Source: WHSW01 sp963742205
Lineage (GTDB): Bacteria > Actinomycetota > Thermoleophilia > Solirubrobacterales > 70-9
Direction: 5' to 3'
Assembly: GCA_963742205.1 (NCBI GenBank)
Contig: CAVUKZ010000005.1
Location: 62,001 to 126,000, forward strand
Length of the DNA: 64,000 nucleotides
Under the pieces are notes generated by a model. It was given only the letters and a program-made list of their open reading frames with translations. It searched no databases and was not told the origin of the DNA. Both the position numbers and the translations under genes were made by a program. This document shows positions 53,835 through 62,789 of this stretch, piece by piece (positions within the stretch are counted from its first letter, which is position 1; the number at the start of each line of letters is the position of its first letter).

Positions 53835-53863
53835 GCGCCGATTCTATGCCCAGGGCGGGTGCC

Positions 53864-54772
53864 CTAGCCAGCCTGGAGCGCGCCCGCGTCGCCGGGGCTC
53901 GCGTCGGCCAGCTTCTGCGCCTGGCGCTCCGGAGTGATCCGCACCACGTTCCACGCCAGGCCGAGCTTCTGCATCCCGCCGATGATCGCGCCGCTCGGGT
54001 CGAGTTCCCAGCGGCGCAGGCCGTGGATCGCCGAGCGGGGGAAGGCGTGGTGGTTGTGGTGCCAGGCCTCGCCGAAGGAGGCGAGCGAGAGCCACCAGAC
54101 GTTGGTCGACATGTCCTCGGTGGCGAAGCGCCGGCTGCCGTGGAAGTGGCAGATCGAGTTGATCGACCAGGTCACGTGGTGGCCGAAGAAGATCCGGACG
54201 AACCCGCCCCAGAGCAAGCCGGTCGCCGCGCCGGCGAGCGTGCCGGTGAGCAGCCAGCCGAGCACGGCGGGGATCCCGAGCGAGAGCACGACCAGGGAGG
54301 GGAAGCGCCGACTGAGCAGCCGCATGCCGCGGTCCTCCACCAGGTCGGGCGCGTACTTGCGCCGGTCGGCCTGGCCGTTGGCGTCGAAGAGCCAGCCCAC
54401 GTGCGCGTGCCAGAGGCCGGCGAGGCCGCTGCCGTGGCCGACGTGGGGCGAGTGCGGGTCACCCTCCTCGTCGGTGTGCGCATGGTGCTTGCGATGATCC
54501 GCGACCCAGTCGATCACCGGTCCCTGTACGGCCAGCGAGCCGGCGGCGGCGAGCGCGTACTCCATCGCCTTGTAGGTCTGGAACGAGCGGTGGGTGAGGA
54601 GCCGGTGATAGCCGATCGTGATCCCGAGCGCGCTCACTACGTACATGCCGGCAAAGATCGCGAGGTCGGTCCAACCGACGGCGCTGTTCCACAGCAGGAC
54701 GCACGCGGCGATGAACGCGCAGAAGGGGAGGACGACGGCGAAGAGGTTCGTGATGCGCTGAAATCGGCTCAT
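53864..54772 (-). CDS. Fatty acyl-CoA desaturase (delta-9 type)
   Basis: A 302-residue integral-membrane diiron desaturase. The three histidine boxes are GYHRLLTH, DHRKHHAHTD and WHHNHHAFP, and HHVTWSINS precedes the third. Helices flank the first and third boxes as usual. It introduces a cis double bond into an acyl chain. No fused cytochrome b5, so it needs a ferredoxin or external reductase. ATG 54772 is preferred over 54805 because TACGTT lies 7 nt upstream. It is divergent from a PucR-type regulator, which is the likely controller of membrane fluidity here. Confidence 0.92.
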   Translation of the reverse strand: MSRFQRITNLFAVVLPFCAFIAACVLLWNSAVGWTDLAIFAGMYVVSALGITIGYHRLLTHRSFQTYKAMEYALAAAGSLAVQGPVIDWVADHRKHHAHTDEEGDPHSPHVGHGSGLAGLWHAHVGWLFDANGQADRRKYAPDLVEDRGMRLLSRRFPSLVVLSLGIPAVLGWLLTGTLAGAATGLLWGGFVRIFFGHHVTWSINSICHFHGSRRFATEDMSTNVWWLSLASFGEAWHHNHHAFPRSAIHGLRRWELDPSGAIIGGMQKLGLAWNVVRITPERQAQKLADASPGDAGALQAG

Positions 54773-54842
54773 GCCGCTGAACGTACCCGGGAGCGACCAC
54801 AACATCTTTGCCTTTCGCCACGTTGTCGCCTAGGATTTTGTC

Positions 54843-56079
54843 ATCGACGTACAAGAATTGGACATCGATGAGCCCTGGCGTGCGCTCCCACCGCGAATCG
54901 GCGAGCTGATCCGGCCGCACGTCCCCGCGCTGAGCGACGAGATCATCGAGGCGATCCGGGAGCGCGTGCCGGCCTATAGCCGCCCCCTCAGCGGTCGGTT
55001 CGGGGCGGGGATCCGAATCGGGGTCGAGGAGGCGCTGGCGCAATTCGTCGACCTGATCGCCGACCCCGACCTCGATCGCAGCGCCAGCAACGCGGTTTAC
55101 CGCGGCCTCGGCCGGGGCGAGCACCGCGAGCGACGCTCGCTCGACGCCCTGCTCAGCGCGTACCGCCTGGGCGCCCGGGTGGCGTGGAGGCGGGTCTCGG
55201 CGCTCGCGATCGAGGCCAGCGTCGACCGCCGGACCCTGACCGTCCTCGCCGAGGCGATGTTCGCCTACATCGATGAGCTCTCGGCGCTCTCGGCCGACGG
55301 CTACGCGGAGGAGCAATCGGTGGCCGCGGGCGAGCGCGAGCGCCTGCGCCGCGGCCTGGCCGCGCTGCTGCTCGAGGCCGAGCCAGACGAAGCCGGCGAT
55401 CCGCGCCGCCGCCGCGGACGCCGACTGGAAGCCGCCGGCCCGGGTCGCGGCGCTCGCCTGGAGCGGCGATGGTCGGCGACTGCGCACCCGGCTGCCCGCT
55501 GAAACCCTGGTCGCCGAGCCGGGCGGCGCGGAGGGCGGCATGGCGCTGCTCGCCGACCCCGAGGCGCCCGGGCTGCACGCCGCGCTGCGACGCGCCGCGG
55601 GTCCGGCGACATTGGTGCTCGGGCCGACAGTCGAGCTCGTCGCGGCGCGGCGCAGCGCGGAGCGCGCCCGCGAGCTGCGACGGCTGATCGCCGAGGGCGT
55701 CGTCTCGGCGCCGGGATTCACACTCGCCGACGACCACCTCGCCGCTTTGGTCGCGCACGGCGACGAGATCGCGCTCGCCGAGCTGGCCGGGCGGCGGCTG
55801 GCGGCGCTCGACGGCGAGACGCCGGCCTCCCGCGCCCGGTTGGTCCGCACCCTGCGGGCGTGGCTGGACCACCAGGGCGAGGTGGCGCTGGTGGCGGCGG
55901 AGCTCCACGTGCACCCCCAGACGGTCCGTTACCGGCTCGCCAGACTGCGCGAGCGCCTCGGCTCGGCCCTCGATGATCCGGCGGCGCGGTTTGAGCTCGC
56001 GCTCGCGCTGCGCAGCCCCGTTTCGTCGACGGGGAGCCGGGAAACTGCTCTGCAAGCGACCGAAAGCGAGAGCCGATGA
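54843..56079 (+). CDS. PucR/CdaR-family regulator, frameshifted, apparent ATC start
   Basis: About 412 residues. An N-terminal helical RsbR/HTH-associated domain (PPRIGELIRPHVPALSDEIIEAI; LDALLSAYRLGARVAWRRV) is followed by a GGDEF-like CdaR domain and the C-terminal PucR HTH: TLRAWLDHQGEVALVAAELHV, HPQTVRYRLARLRERLG. An extra G near 55398 shifts the frame; deletion gives EAAIRAAAADADWKPPARVA. TAGGAT (54831-54836) is 6 nt before an in-frame ATC at 54843; the first ordinary start is TTG 54858. It probably regulates the divergent desaturase and is coupled to the ferritin-like gene (ATGA). Confidence 0.85.
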
Positions 56080-56588
56080 ACGAGACAGCGACGGCGAGCG
56101 GCGACATCATGGCCGCCGACAACGCCGATCAGCGCGAGCAGGTGATCGCCCTGCTGACCAAGGGCTACTGGATGGAGATCGAGACGGTGATGAGCTACAT
56201 CGCGAACTCGGTCAACCCCGACGGCGTCCGCGCGCAGGAGATCAAGGAGTCGCTCGAGCAGGACATCCAGGAGGAGCTCGGACACGCGCAGCAGTTCGCC
56301 GCGCGGATCAAGGAGCTGTACGGGGTCGTCCCCGGGTCCCTGGACTTCAGCGCCGAGCAGAGCTATCTGCAGCCGCCGGACGAGCAGGTCGACATCGTCC
56401 ACGTGATCAAGGGCGTGATCGAGGCCGAGGCCGGCGCGATCGAGCACTACAGCCGCATCGTCGAGGAGACCGACGGCATCGACCCGGTGACCCAGGACAT
56501 GGTGATCGCGATCCTCCACGACGAGCAGGGCCACAAGCGCCTGTTCGAGGGGTTCCTCCGCGAGTACGAGGCGGAGGGCCTCGCGTAG
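56076..56588 (+). CDS. Ferritin-like / bacterioferritin-type diiron protein
   Basis: A 170-residue four-helix protein. Metal-site glutamates and histidines are in GYWMEIETVMSYI, LEQDIQEELGHAQQFAARI (ExxH), VIEAEAGAIEHYSRI and ILHDEQGHKRLFEGF (ExxH), the spacing of ferritin/bacterioferritin. No heme-ligand methionine is obvious. It may store iron or protect DNA, and could supply iron to the diiron desaturase encoded two genes away. The ATG overlaps the PucR-gene stop, so both are expressed together. Confidence 0.87.
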   Translation: MNETATASGDIMAADNADQREQVIALLTKGYWMEIETVMSYIANSVNPDGVRAQEIKESLEQDIQEELGHAQQFAARIKELYGVVPGSLDFSAEQSYLQPPDEQVDIVHVIKGVIEAEAGAIEHYSRIVEETDGIDPVTQDMVIAILHDEQGHKRLFEGFLREYEAEGLA

Positions 56589-56606
56589 AAGAGCAGCCGC
56601 TAGGTG

Positions 56607-59600
56607 CTAGGCCTGGGCCATGAGCGCCGAGCAGCGCTCGGCGTCCAGCGGGCGGCCGAGGCGCGTCCAGGCCTCGCAGGCCTCGGTCAGCAGGCGGGTG
56701 CGTTCCTCGGGGTCGGTGGCCGCCGCGCCCTTGGCCTCGAGGCTCGACGCCTGCCCGACCGGATAGCGGAGGCGGTCGGCGAGGCCGGCGGCCTCCTCGG
56801 CGAGCTCGGCCGCGGTCTCCGTCTTCCCCCACATCGCCGCGTTGACGGCCCGATCCGCGGTCGCCTCCACCGACTGCGCGACCAGTCCGGCTCGCTCGCA
56901 GAGGTCGAGGGCGCGGGCGAGCGCCTGGTCCGCGTCGGCGTAGTCGCCGCGCGTCTCCAGCGTGTTCGCAAGCCAGGCGAGCGACTCGTAGGCGACCTCG
57001 GAGCGGCCGACCTGATCGGCGATCTCAAACGCGCGCTTGAGCACCTCGACCGACTCGTCGAGCTCGCCGTCGTGCCAGAGCAGGACGCCGCGCATCGAGT
57101 AGGGGAAGCAGAGCTTGCCGGCCAGACCCTCGCGCTCGGCGAGCGTCTGCGACGCGTCGGTCTCTCGCTCGGCCGCCTCCCAGTCGCCGCCGTAGATGGC
57201 GATCTGGGCGAGGGCCGCGTGGACCTCCACCTGCGACGGGAGGTCGCCCGTCTCGAGCGCCAGATCGAGGGCCGCGCGGTAGGTCTCACGCGCCCCCTCG
57301 TAGTCGGCCTCCGAGACCTCCAGGTGGTAGCCGAGCGCGAAGAGCGCGCGCACCGCCTCCGCGGGGTCGGTCTCGCGGGCGAGCTCGACGGAGCGCTCGA
57401 GGTTCTCGCGGGCGCGCTCGGAGTCGCCGATGCGGCCGAAGACGCGGCCGAAGATCCCGTGGGCGCGGCTGGCGGCCCCGGCCTCGCCGAGGCGCTCGGC
57501 GAGCCGCAGGGCCTTCTCGGACGCGTAGATCGCGAGCATGTTGTCGCCGGTGTGCATGTAGAGCGAGGCGGCCTCCTCGTAGAGGCGCACGAGCTCGAGG
57601 CAGGGCTGGCCGTCCTTGAGCAGGTCGATGCCGCGCTGGTAGTGCTCGATCGAGGCCTCGCGGTCGCCCTTCTGCCACAGGCCGGCGCCGATCTTGCGAT
57701 GCAGGTCGCCGACGCGCGCGAGGTTCTCCTCGCCGCGGTGGTACTCCATGCACCGGTCCCAGGCGCGGACCGCGCGATCGACGCGCCCCAGGCGCAGCGC
57801 GACGTCGCCCAGCTTCTCCGAGACGCGGGCGATCGTCTCCCGCTCGAGCTCGCCGCCCACGGCGAGCGCCGCCTCGTAATGCCCCTGCGCCTCGCTGTTG
57901 GAGTAGAAGGCGGCCGATGCGTCGCCGGCGGCCTCGAGCGCCTCGAGCGCCCGCGCCCGGATCACCTGCAGCTCGTCCCGCTCGAGGTCGGCGGCCGCGC
58001 CCAGGCTGGCGGCGCGCGAGTAGTGGTCGGCGACCATCGCGATCACGCCCTCGGAGCGGTCGGCCGCGCGGTCGGAGATGAACGCGCCGACGTCGGCGTG
58101 CTGGCGCGCCCGAACCGCCTTCGGCAGGGTCGAGTAGGCGACGTCGCGGATCAGAACGTGCTTGAACGCGTACTCCCGCTCGCCGGCGAGCCGGCTGCCG
58201 GCCGTCGGGACGATCAGGTCCTTCGAGCGCAGGGACTCGAGCGTGCCGCGGAGGTCGAGGTTGGGCTCGTCGGCGTTGGCCACCGAGCCCTCCCAGAAGG
58301 TCTGACCGACCACCGCCGCGCGCTGGAGCACGCGGCGCTCCGAGCGCGACAGCGAGTCCAGCCGCGCGGCGAGCACCGAGTGGACCGTCTCGGGCAGCGC
58401 CTCGGCCTCGCCCGGCCCCTCCTCGAGGATCCGGTTGACCATCTCCTCGGCGAACAGGGGATTGCCCCCCGAGCGGTTCGCCACCTGCCCGGTGAGGTCG
58501 CGCGTGCCGGAGGCCCGCTCGCCGAGCAGGGCTGTGACCAGCTCGTGCGCCTGGTCCTGGCCGAGCGGGTCGAGCGTCAGCGTGGTCGCGTTCAGGCGCC
58601 CGCCTCCCCAGCCGGGGCGTCGGTCGAGCAGCTCGTCGCGCGCGAGGCAGAGCAGCAGCGCCGGGCCGCGGCCCCAGCGAGCCAGGTACTCGATCAGGTC
58701 GAGCATCCCCTCGTCGGCCCAGTGGATGTCCTCCACCGCGAAGATCAGCGGCTCGCGCCGGCTCGCGGCCTCGACCAGCGCGCGCACCGCCGAGAACAGG
58801 CGCTCGCGCATCTGCTGCGGGTCCTCGAGCTCGCCGTCAGTGGCCCCGTTCGTGGGCGGCTCGATCCCCAGCGGCCGGCCGAGCGCCCTCGCGAGCCGCT
58901 CCGGCGTCTCCTCGGACTCGGTCCCGGCGACCAGCTGCTCGACCCCGCCGCGGAGCTTGCGCCAGGCCGCGCTCGAGTCGTCGGTGTCGACGATCTCGAA
59001 GGTTCCGCGCACGATCTCCCCGAGCGCCCAGTAGGCGAGTCCCGCGCCGTAGGCGGGGCAGCTGCCGAGGCGGATGGCCGGCGGTCGCTCGCGGCCTCCG
59101 ACGTTGAGCGCCAGCTCGCGCAGGAGGCGAGATTTGCCCACCCCGGCCTGGCCGATGACCGTCACCAGATGGGGGCGATCCTCGCCCACCACCTGGTCGA
59201 AGAGGGCGAGCAGGCGCTCGGACTCGACCTGGCGGCCGATCAGCGGGGTCGAGGTCGCGGACGCCCGCGAGCTGCGGCCGCGGACCACGGCGCGAACCGC
59301 CTCCCAGGCGGGGACGCGTTCGGCCTTGCCCTTGAGCTCGAGCGGCTCGAGCTCGACGTACTCGATCGCCTTCCGGGTGAGGCGGTGGGTCAGCTCGCCG
59401 ACCGTGACCGTGCCGGGCTCGGCCGCGCCCTGCAGCCGCGCGGCGACGTTCACCGGGTCGCCGATCACCGTGTACCCGTCGCCGACCCGCCCGGCGAGCA
59501 CCTCGCCCGAGTTGATTCCCACCCGGAGCGCGAAGTTGGCACCGACGTCGGAGGCGATGCGCTCGTTGATCTCCGCCATCGCCGCCTGCATGGCGAGCCC

Positions 59601-60029
59601 GGCGCGCACGGCGCGTTCGGGGTCGTCCTCGTGTGCGACCGGGGCGCCGAAGACGCCCATCACGTTGTCGCCGATGTACTTGTCGATCGTCCCGCCGTAG
59701 CGCTCGATCTCCTCGCCGAGCCGGCGCAGCGTGCGGTCGACCAGCGACTTGATCCGCTCCGGGTCGAGCCGCTCGGAGACCGCGGTGTAGCCGGAGAGGT
59801 CGGCGAAGATGATCGTCGCCGTGCGCCGCTCCTCGGGCGGCGCGCTGTCGTCGGCCGGGGCCGGGGCCGCCGCGGTGCCGCCGAGCGCGGTGCCGCACTC
59901 GATGCAGAACTTCGCCCCCGGTGGGTTCTCGGTCCCGCAGGACGGACAGGACGCCGCCAGCCCCGCGCCGCACGACATGCAGAATCGGGCACGGTCCGGA
60001 TTCTCTGTACCGCAGCTGGCGCAGACCAT
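56607..60029 (-). CDS. Zinc-ribbon, adenylate/guanylate cyclase, AAA-ATPase and TPR protein
   Basis: An intact 1140-residue protein. Residues 1-50 hold two zinc ribbons (CASCGTENPDRARFCMSCG, CPSCGTENPPGAKFCIECG). About 70-245 is a class III cyclase domain with both metal aspartates (IIFADLSGYT, DKYIGDNVMGVFG) and GINSGEVLAGRVG. From about 275 an AAA/STAND ATPase follows (LIGRQVESERL, P-loop VIGQAGVGKSRLL, Walker B LIFAVEDIHWAD). The C-terminal half (about 690-1120) is a TPR array. It is cytoplasmic and probably senses a ligand through the TPRs to gate cyclase output. TATTCT 6 nt before the ATG implies a leaderless message. Confidence 0.93.
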   Translation of the reverse strand: MVCASCGTENPDRARFCMSCGAGLAASCPSCGTENPPGAKFCIECGTALGGTAAAPAPADDSAPPEERRTATIIFADLSGYTAVSERLDPERIKSLVDRTLRRLGEEIERYGGTIDKYIGDNVMGVFGAPVAHEDDPERAVRAGLAMQAAMAEINERIASDVGANFALRVGINSGEVLAGRVGDGYTVIGDPVNVAARLQGAAEPGTVTVGELTHRLTRKAIEYVELEPLELKGKAERVPAWEAVRAVVRGRSSRASATSTPLIGRQVESERLLALFDQVVGEDRPHLVTVIGQAGVGKSRLLRELALNVGGRERPPAIRLGSCPAYGAGLAYWALGEIVRGTFEIVDTDDSSAAWRKLRGGVEQLVAGTESEETPERLARALGRPLGIEPPTNGATDGELEDPQQMRERLFSAVRALVEAASRREPLIFAVEDIHWADEGMLDLIEYLARWGRGPALLLCLARDELLDRRPGWGGGRLNATTLTLDPLGQDQAHELVTALLGERASGTRDLTGQVANRSGGNPLFAEEMVNRILEEGPGEAEALPETVHSVLAARLDSLSRSERRVLQRAAVVGQTFWEGSVANADEPNLDLRGTLESLRSKDLIVPTAGSRLAGEREYAFKHVLIRDVAYSTLPKAVRARQHADVGAFISDRAADRSEGVIAMVADHYSRAASLGAAADLERDELQVIRARALEALEAAGDASAAFYSNSEAQGHYEAALAVGGELERETIARVSEKLGDVALRLGRVDRAVRAWDRCMEYHRGEENLARVGDLHRKIGAGLWQKGDREASIEHYQRGIDLLKDGQPCLELVRLYEEAASLYMHTGDNMLAIYASEKALRLAERLGEAGAASRAHGIFGRVFGRIGDSERARENLERSVELARETDPAEAVRALFALGYHLEVSEADYEGARETYRAALDLALETGDLPSQVEVHAALAQIAIYGGDWEAAERETDASQTLAEREGLAGKLCFPYSMRGVLLWHDGELDESVEVLKRAFEIADQVGRSEVAYESLAWLANTLETRGDYADADQALARALDLCERAGLVAQSVEATADRAVNAAMWGKTETAAELAEEAAGLADRLRYPVGQASSLEAKGAAATDPEERTRLLTEACEAWTRLGRPLDAERCSALMAQA

Positions 60030-60090
60030 GGGGCCAGAATAGGACCAAACCGGGCCGGATTCGGGGAATTTCGTGTTGCGCGCGCCGCGT

Positions 60091-60312
60091 CTAGTCGATC
60101 GGGATCTCTTCGACCGTCGGGCGGCCCTCGCGCTCGTACTCGTCGAGGCGCTCGAGGTAGTGGTCGATGAGGGTCCGCATGGTGATCAGGGCCTCGCGCT
60201 GGACGGACTGCCATTGACCGCGCAGCTCAGGGCTCGAGGTCGCTCGGAGCACCTCGGCGCCGCGGCAGATCGGGCAGAGCTCGACGCAGTGGTGCTCGGG
60301 CTCTTCAGGCAC
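60091..60312 (-). CDS. Small Cys/His protein linked to the ArsA-like ATPase
   Basis: A 73-residue protein: MPEEPEHHCVELCPICRGAEV offers His-His-Cys-x3-Cys-x2-Cys as a possible metal site, followed by an amphipathic helix (REALITMRTLIDHYLERLDEY) and an acidic end. Its start overlaps the ArsA gene stop by 8 bp, so the two are co-translated and probably work together. Families with this arrangement are common in actinobacteria, but I know of no function. Confidence 0.75.
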   Translation of the reverse strand: MPEEPEHHCVELCPICRGAEVLRATSSPELRGQWQSVQREALITMRTLIDHYLERLDEYEREGRPTVEEIPID

Positions 60313-61528
60313 GGGCGGCCGCCGGCGTCGAGGTCTCGAAGCTCACCTCGAGGGCACCGTCCTCGAGCTTCGCCCCCGTCGGGCGTCGCCGGGCGAGCGC
60401 CGTCGGCAGGATGATCGTCCGCTTGCGAGGGCCGACGGAGACGATCAGCTCCGGGCCGACCTTCTTCAGCCCCACGTCCCCGCGCTCGCCGAACGGAAGG
60501 TTGATCCGCAGCGTGGCGGTCCCGTTCTCCGACTGGATTGCGTGGGTGACCTCGGTGTGGAGCACGTCCGCCGGCGCGACCGAGTCGCCGAACAGCTCGT
60601 CGCCGAGGCGGTCGAGCATCCGGGGGCCGACCACCTCCTCGTCGAAGTAGCGCGCCTCCAGGAGCGGCAGCGGCGCGAACCCCGCGCGCACCTCCTCGAG
60701 GCGCTCGCGCTGGCGGGCGTGCCACGCGCCGAAGTAGCCGTCCGCGAGCTCGTCGGGGAACATGCGGTTGACGACCACGGCGTCGGTCAGATAGCCGTAG
60801 AGGTTGAGGTAGGTGAACGTGCGCTGCGCCTCCTTGATCACCATCCGGTCGGGGTTGATGACCAGGCGGATGGTCGCTTTGGTGCTGTCACGGAGAATCT
60901 CGTTCATCGCGATCAGGTGGCGCACCAGGCGCTGGACCTCGCCGATCACCTCCTCGTCCGGGACCTCCACGTCGATCATCCGCGCGATCGGCTTCGCCGC
61001 GGCGAGCAGCCGCCGCTCCCAGGGGAACACCTTCTCCAGCCACCAGTGGGCGATGTCCGGAAAGCCCAGGAGGCGAAGCGTCTCGCCGGTCGGCGCGCAG
61101 TCGACGATGACGACGTCGAACCGGCCCGACTCGTGGTGGCGCTTGATCTGCAGCAGGCTGAAGAGCTCGTCCATGCCTGGGGGCACGCTGAGCTCCTCCG
61201 CGGCGATGTCCATCACCCCGCGGTCGGCGAGCAGCGCGCCCAACCAGCGCTGGACCGCCGCCCAGTTGGCCTCCAGCTCCCGCTCGGCCTGCACCTCCTG
61301 CGCCCAGAGCAGGTCGGAGACCGGGGTGGGGTCGGGTCCGAGCTCGGCCTCGAGCGAATCGGAGAGGCTGTGGGCGGGGTCCGTGGAGAGCACCACGGTG
61401 CGGAGCCCGGCGGCCGCGCAACGGCGTGCGGTGGCCGCGGCGACGCTCGTCTTGCCGACGCCGCCCTTGCCGGTATAGAGGATCGTCCGGGGCGAACCCG
61501 TCGTCCCGGTATTTGCGGCTGTGACCAC
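60305..61528 (-). CDS. ArsA/Get3-family ATPase
   Basis: A 407-residue P-loop ATPase with the deviant Walker A LYTGKGGVGKTSVAAATA (signature lysine), A-loop STDPAHSLSDSLE, Walker B VVIVDCAPTGETLRLL and a C-terminal alpha-crystallin-like domain (TLRINLPFGERGDVGLKKVG, ELIVSVGPRKRTIILP) seen in bacterial ArsA-like proteins. No arsB, arsR or tail-anchored protein gene is near, so arsenite efflux is unlikely; a chaperone or targeting role is inferred. GTG 61528 start; TACTCT lies 12 nt upstream. It is cotranscribed with the small Cys/His protein. Confidence 0.9.
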   Translation of the reverse strand: MVTAANTGTTGSPRTILYTGKGGVGKTSVAAATARRCAAAGLRTVVLSTDPAHSLSDSLEAELGPDPTPVSDLLWAQEVQAERELEANWAAVQRWLGALLADRGVMDIAAEELSVPPGMDELFSLLQIKRHHESGRFDVVIVDCAPTGETLRLLGFPDIAHWWLEKVFPWERRLLAAAKPIARMIDVEVPDEEVIGEVQRLVRHLIAMNEILRDSTKATIRLVINPDRMVIKEAQRTFTYLNLYGYLTDAVVVNRMFPDELADGYFGAWHARQRERLEEVRAGFAPLPLLEARYFDEEVVGPRMLDRLGDELFGDSVAPADVLHTEVTHAIQSENGTATLRINLPFGERGDVGLKKVGPELIVSVGPRKRTIILPTALARRRPTGAKLEDGALEVSFETSTPAAARA

Positions 61529-61596
61529 CTAGGCGCGTTCAGAGTACTTCGCTACGCTGGCCCGCGCCTTTTAACCGAGAACAGGAGAACACCACT

Positions 61597-62721
61597 TTGA
61601 GCCGTATCCGCACCGCACTCGTGGTCTGCGCCTTGGCGCTGCCGATCCCGGCGGCGATCGCCGGCTGTGGGGGGTCCGATTCATCCAGCAGCGACGAGGA
61701 CCCGCAGACGGTCCTCGACGAAACCTTCAACAACGACACCAGCGTCACCAGCGGTGACCTGCAGCTGAACGCCTCGTTGAGCGCCGAGGGCGACCAGGGG
61801 GGTCAGCTCGACGTCAGCCTCGGTGGCCCGTTCCAGGGTGATCCGAACGACGAGAACGCGATTCCGCAGCTCGATTGGACGGCTTCGCTGTCCGGTCAGG
61901 GCGCCGGCCAGAGCATCGACTTCTCCGGCGGGCTCGTGGTCACCGACGACAACGCCTACGTCGAGTACAAGGACCAGCCGTACGAGGTCGGCGCGCAGGC
62001 GTTCAGCAGCCTCCGCGACCAACTCGAGTCCCAGGCGTCCAGCTCCAGCCAGAGCACCGGTGGGTTCACGGAGCAGTGTCAGACGGCACTCCAGCAGGCG
62101 GGTGCAACTGACACCTCCGGGTGTGACATCGACCTCGAGTCATGGCTCACCAACCTCACCAACGAGGGCACGGAGGACGTGGGCGGTGCGGAGACTGTGC
62201 ACATCTCCGGCGACGCTGATGTGAACACGATCCTCACTGACATCGGCAACCTGGCGTCCGCGGTCCCGAGCGCCTCGGCGCAGGGGTTCGATCCCTCGCA
62301 GCTGGGCACCATCTCGGACGCGGTCACCGACGCATCGATCAACGTTTACTCCGGCGTTGACGATCACGTCCTGCGCAAGCTCGACGCCACCCTGACCATC
62401 GACCCGTCGGCGATCGCCGGCGGGGCGGTGATCCCGGTGAGCAACATCCAGATCTCGTTCTCGGTCGAGATCGATGGCGTCAACGAGGACCAGACGATCT
62501 CGGCGCCCTCCGGCGCCAAGCCGATCAGCCAGCTGCTCGGCGACCTCGGGGTCAGCCCCGACGCCCTGGGCGGCCTCGGCAGCCTCGGCGGCGGCATCCC
62601 CGGCGCCGACTCCGGCTCCGGTGGCTCGGGCGGTGGCGGCGGCAACAGCGCGGCCTACCTCGACTGCATCCAGCAGGCGACGTCGCCGAGCCAGATCAAC
62701 GACTGCGCGAGCCAGCTCTAG
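61597..62721 (+). CDS. Secreted lipoprotein of the LolA/LppX-like type
   Basis: A 374-residue lipoprotein: signal peptide with lipobox IAGC (Cys about 23), a Ser/Asp linker (GGSDSSSSDED), then a beta-rich domain beginning VLDETFNNDTSVTSGDLQLN and including VSGDADVN-type strands, the layout of mycobacterial LppX/LprG-like lipid-carrier lipoproteins. A flexible Gly/Ser segment (about 325-350) precedes a C-terminal Cys-containing tail (YLDCIQQATSPSQINDC). Start TTG 61597 is supported by ACAGGAGAACA. It probably binds a lipid at the outer face of the membrane; this is inference from fold-like pattern. Confidence 0.8.
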   Translation: MSRIRTALVVCALALPIPAAIAGCGGSDSSSSDEDPQTVLDETFNNDTSVTSGDLQLNASLSAEGDQGGQLDVSLGGPFQGDPNDENAIPQLDWTASLSGQGAGQSIDFSGGLVVTDDNAYVEYKDQPYEVGAQAFSSLRDQLESQASSSSQSTGGFTEQCQTALQQAGATDTSGCDIDLESWLTNLTNEGTEDVGGAETVHISGDADVNTILTDIGNLASAVPSASAQGFDPSQLGTISDAVTDASINVYSGVDDHVLRKLDATLTIDPSAIAGGAVIPVSNIQISFSVEIDGVNEDQTISAPSGAKPISQLLGDLGVSPDALGGLGSLGGGIPGADSGSGGSGGGGGNSAAYLDCIQQATSPSQINDCASQL

Positions 62722-62741
62722 CTCGACAGCGTTCGCAGGGC

Positions 62742-62777
62742 AGATGAGCGGCCGGGTCAGCACCCGGCCGCTCATCT
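62742..62777 (+). terminator. Strong terminator after the lipoprotein gene
   Basis: AGATGAGCGGCCGGGT (62742-62757) pairs perfectly over 16 bp with 62762-62777 around a 4-nt CAGC loop, 21 bp after the stop. No T-run. The right arm abuts the -10 (TAGGCT, 62777-62782) of the next gene. Confidence 0.8.
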
Positions 62778-62789
62778 AGGCTCTGGCCG

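Noticed and set aside
56604..60170. An 1188-codon open frame on the plus strand opposite the cyclase-AAA-TPR gene
   Set aside because: Composed of Arg/Ala/Leu/Gly-rich shadow sequence with no domain; long antisense frames are expected at this G+C content.
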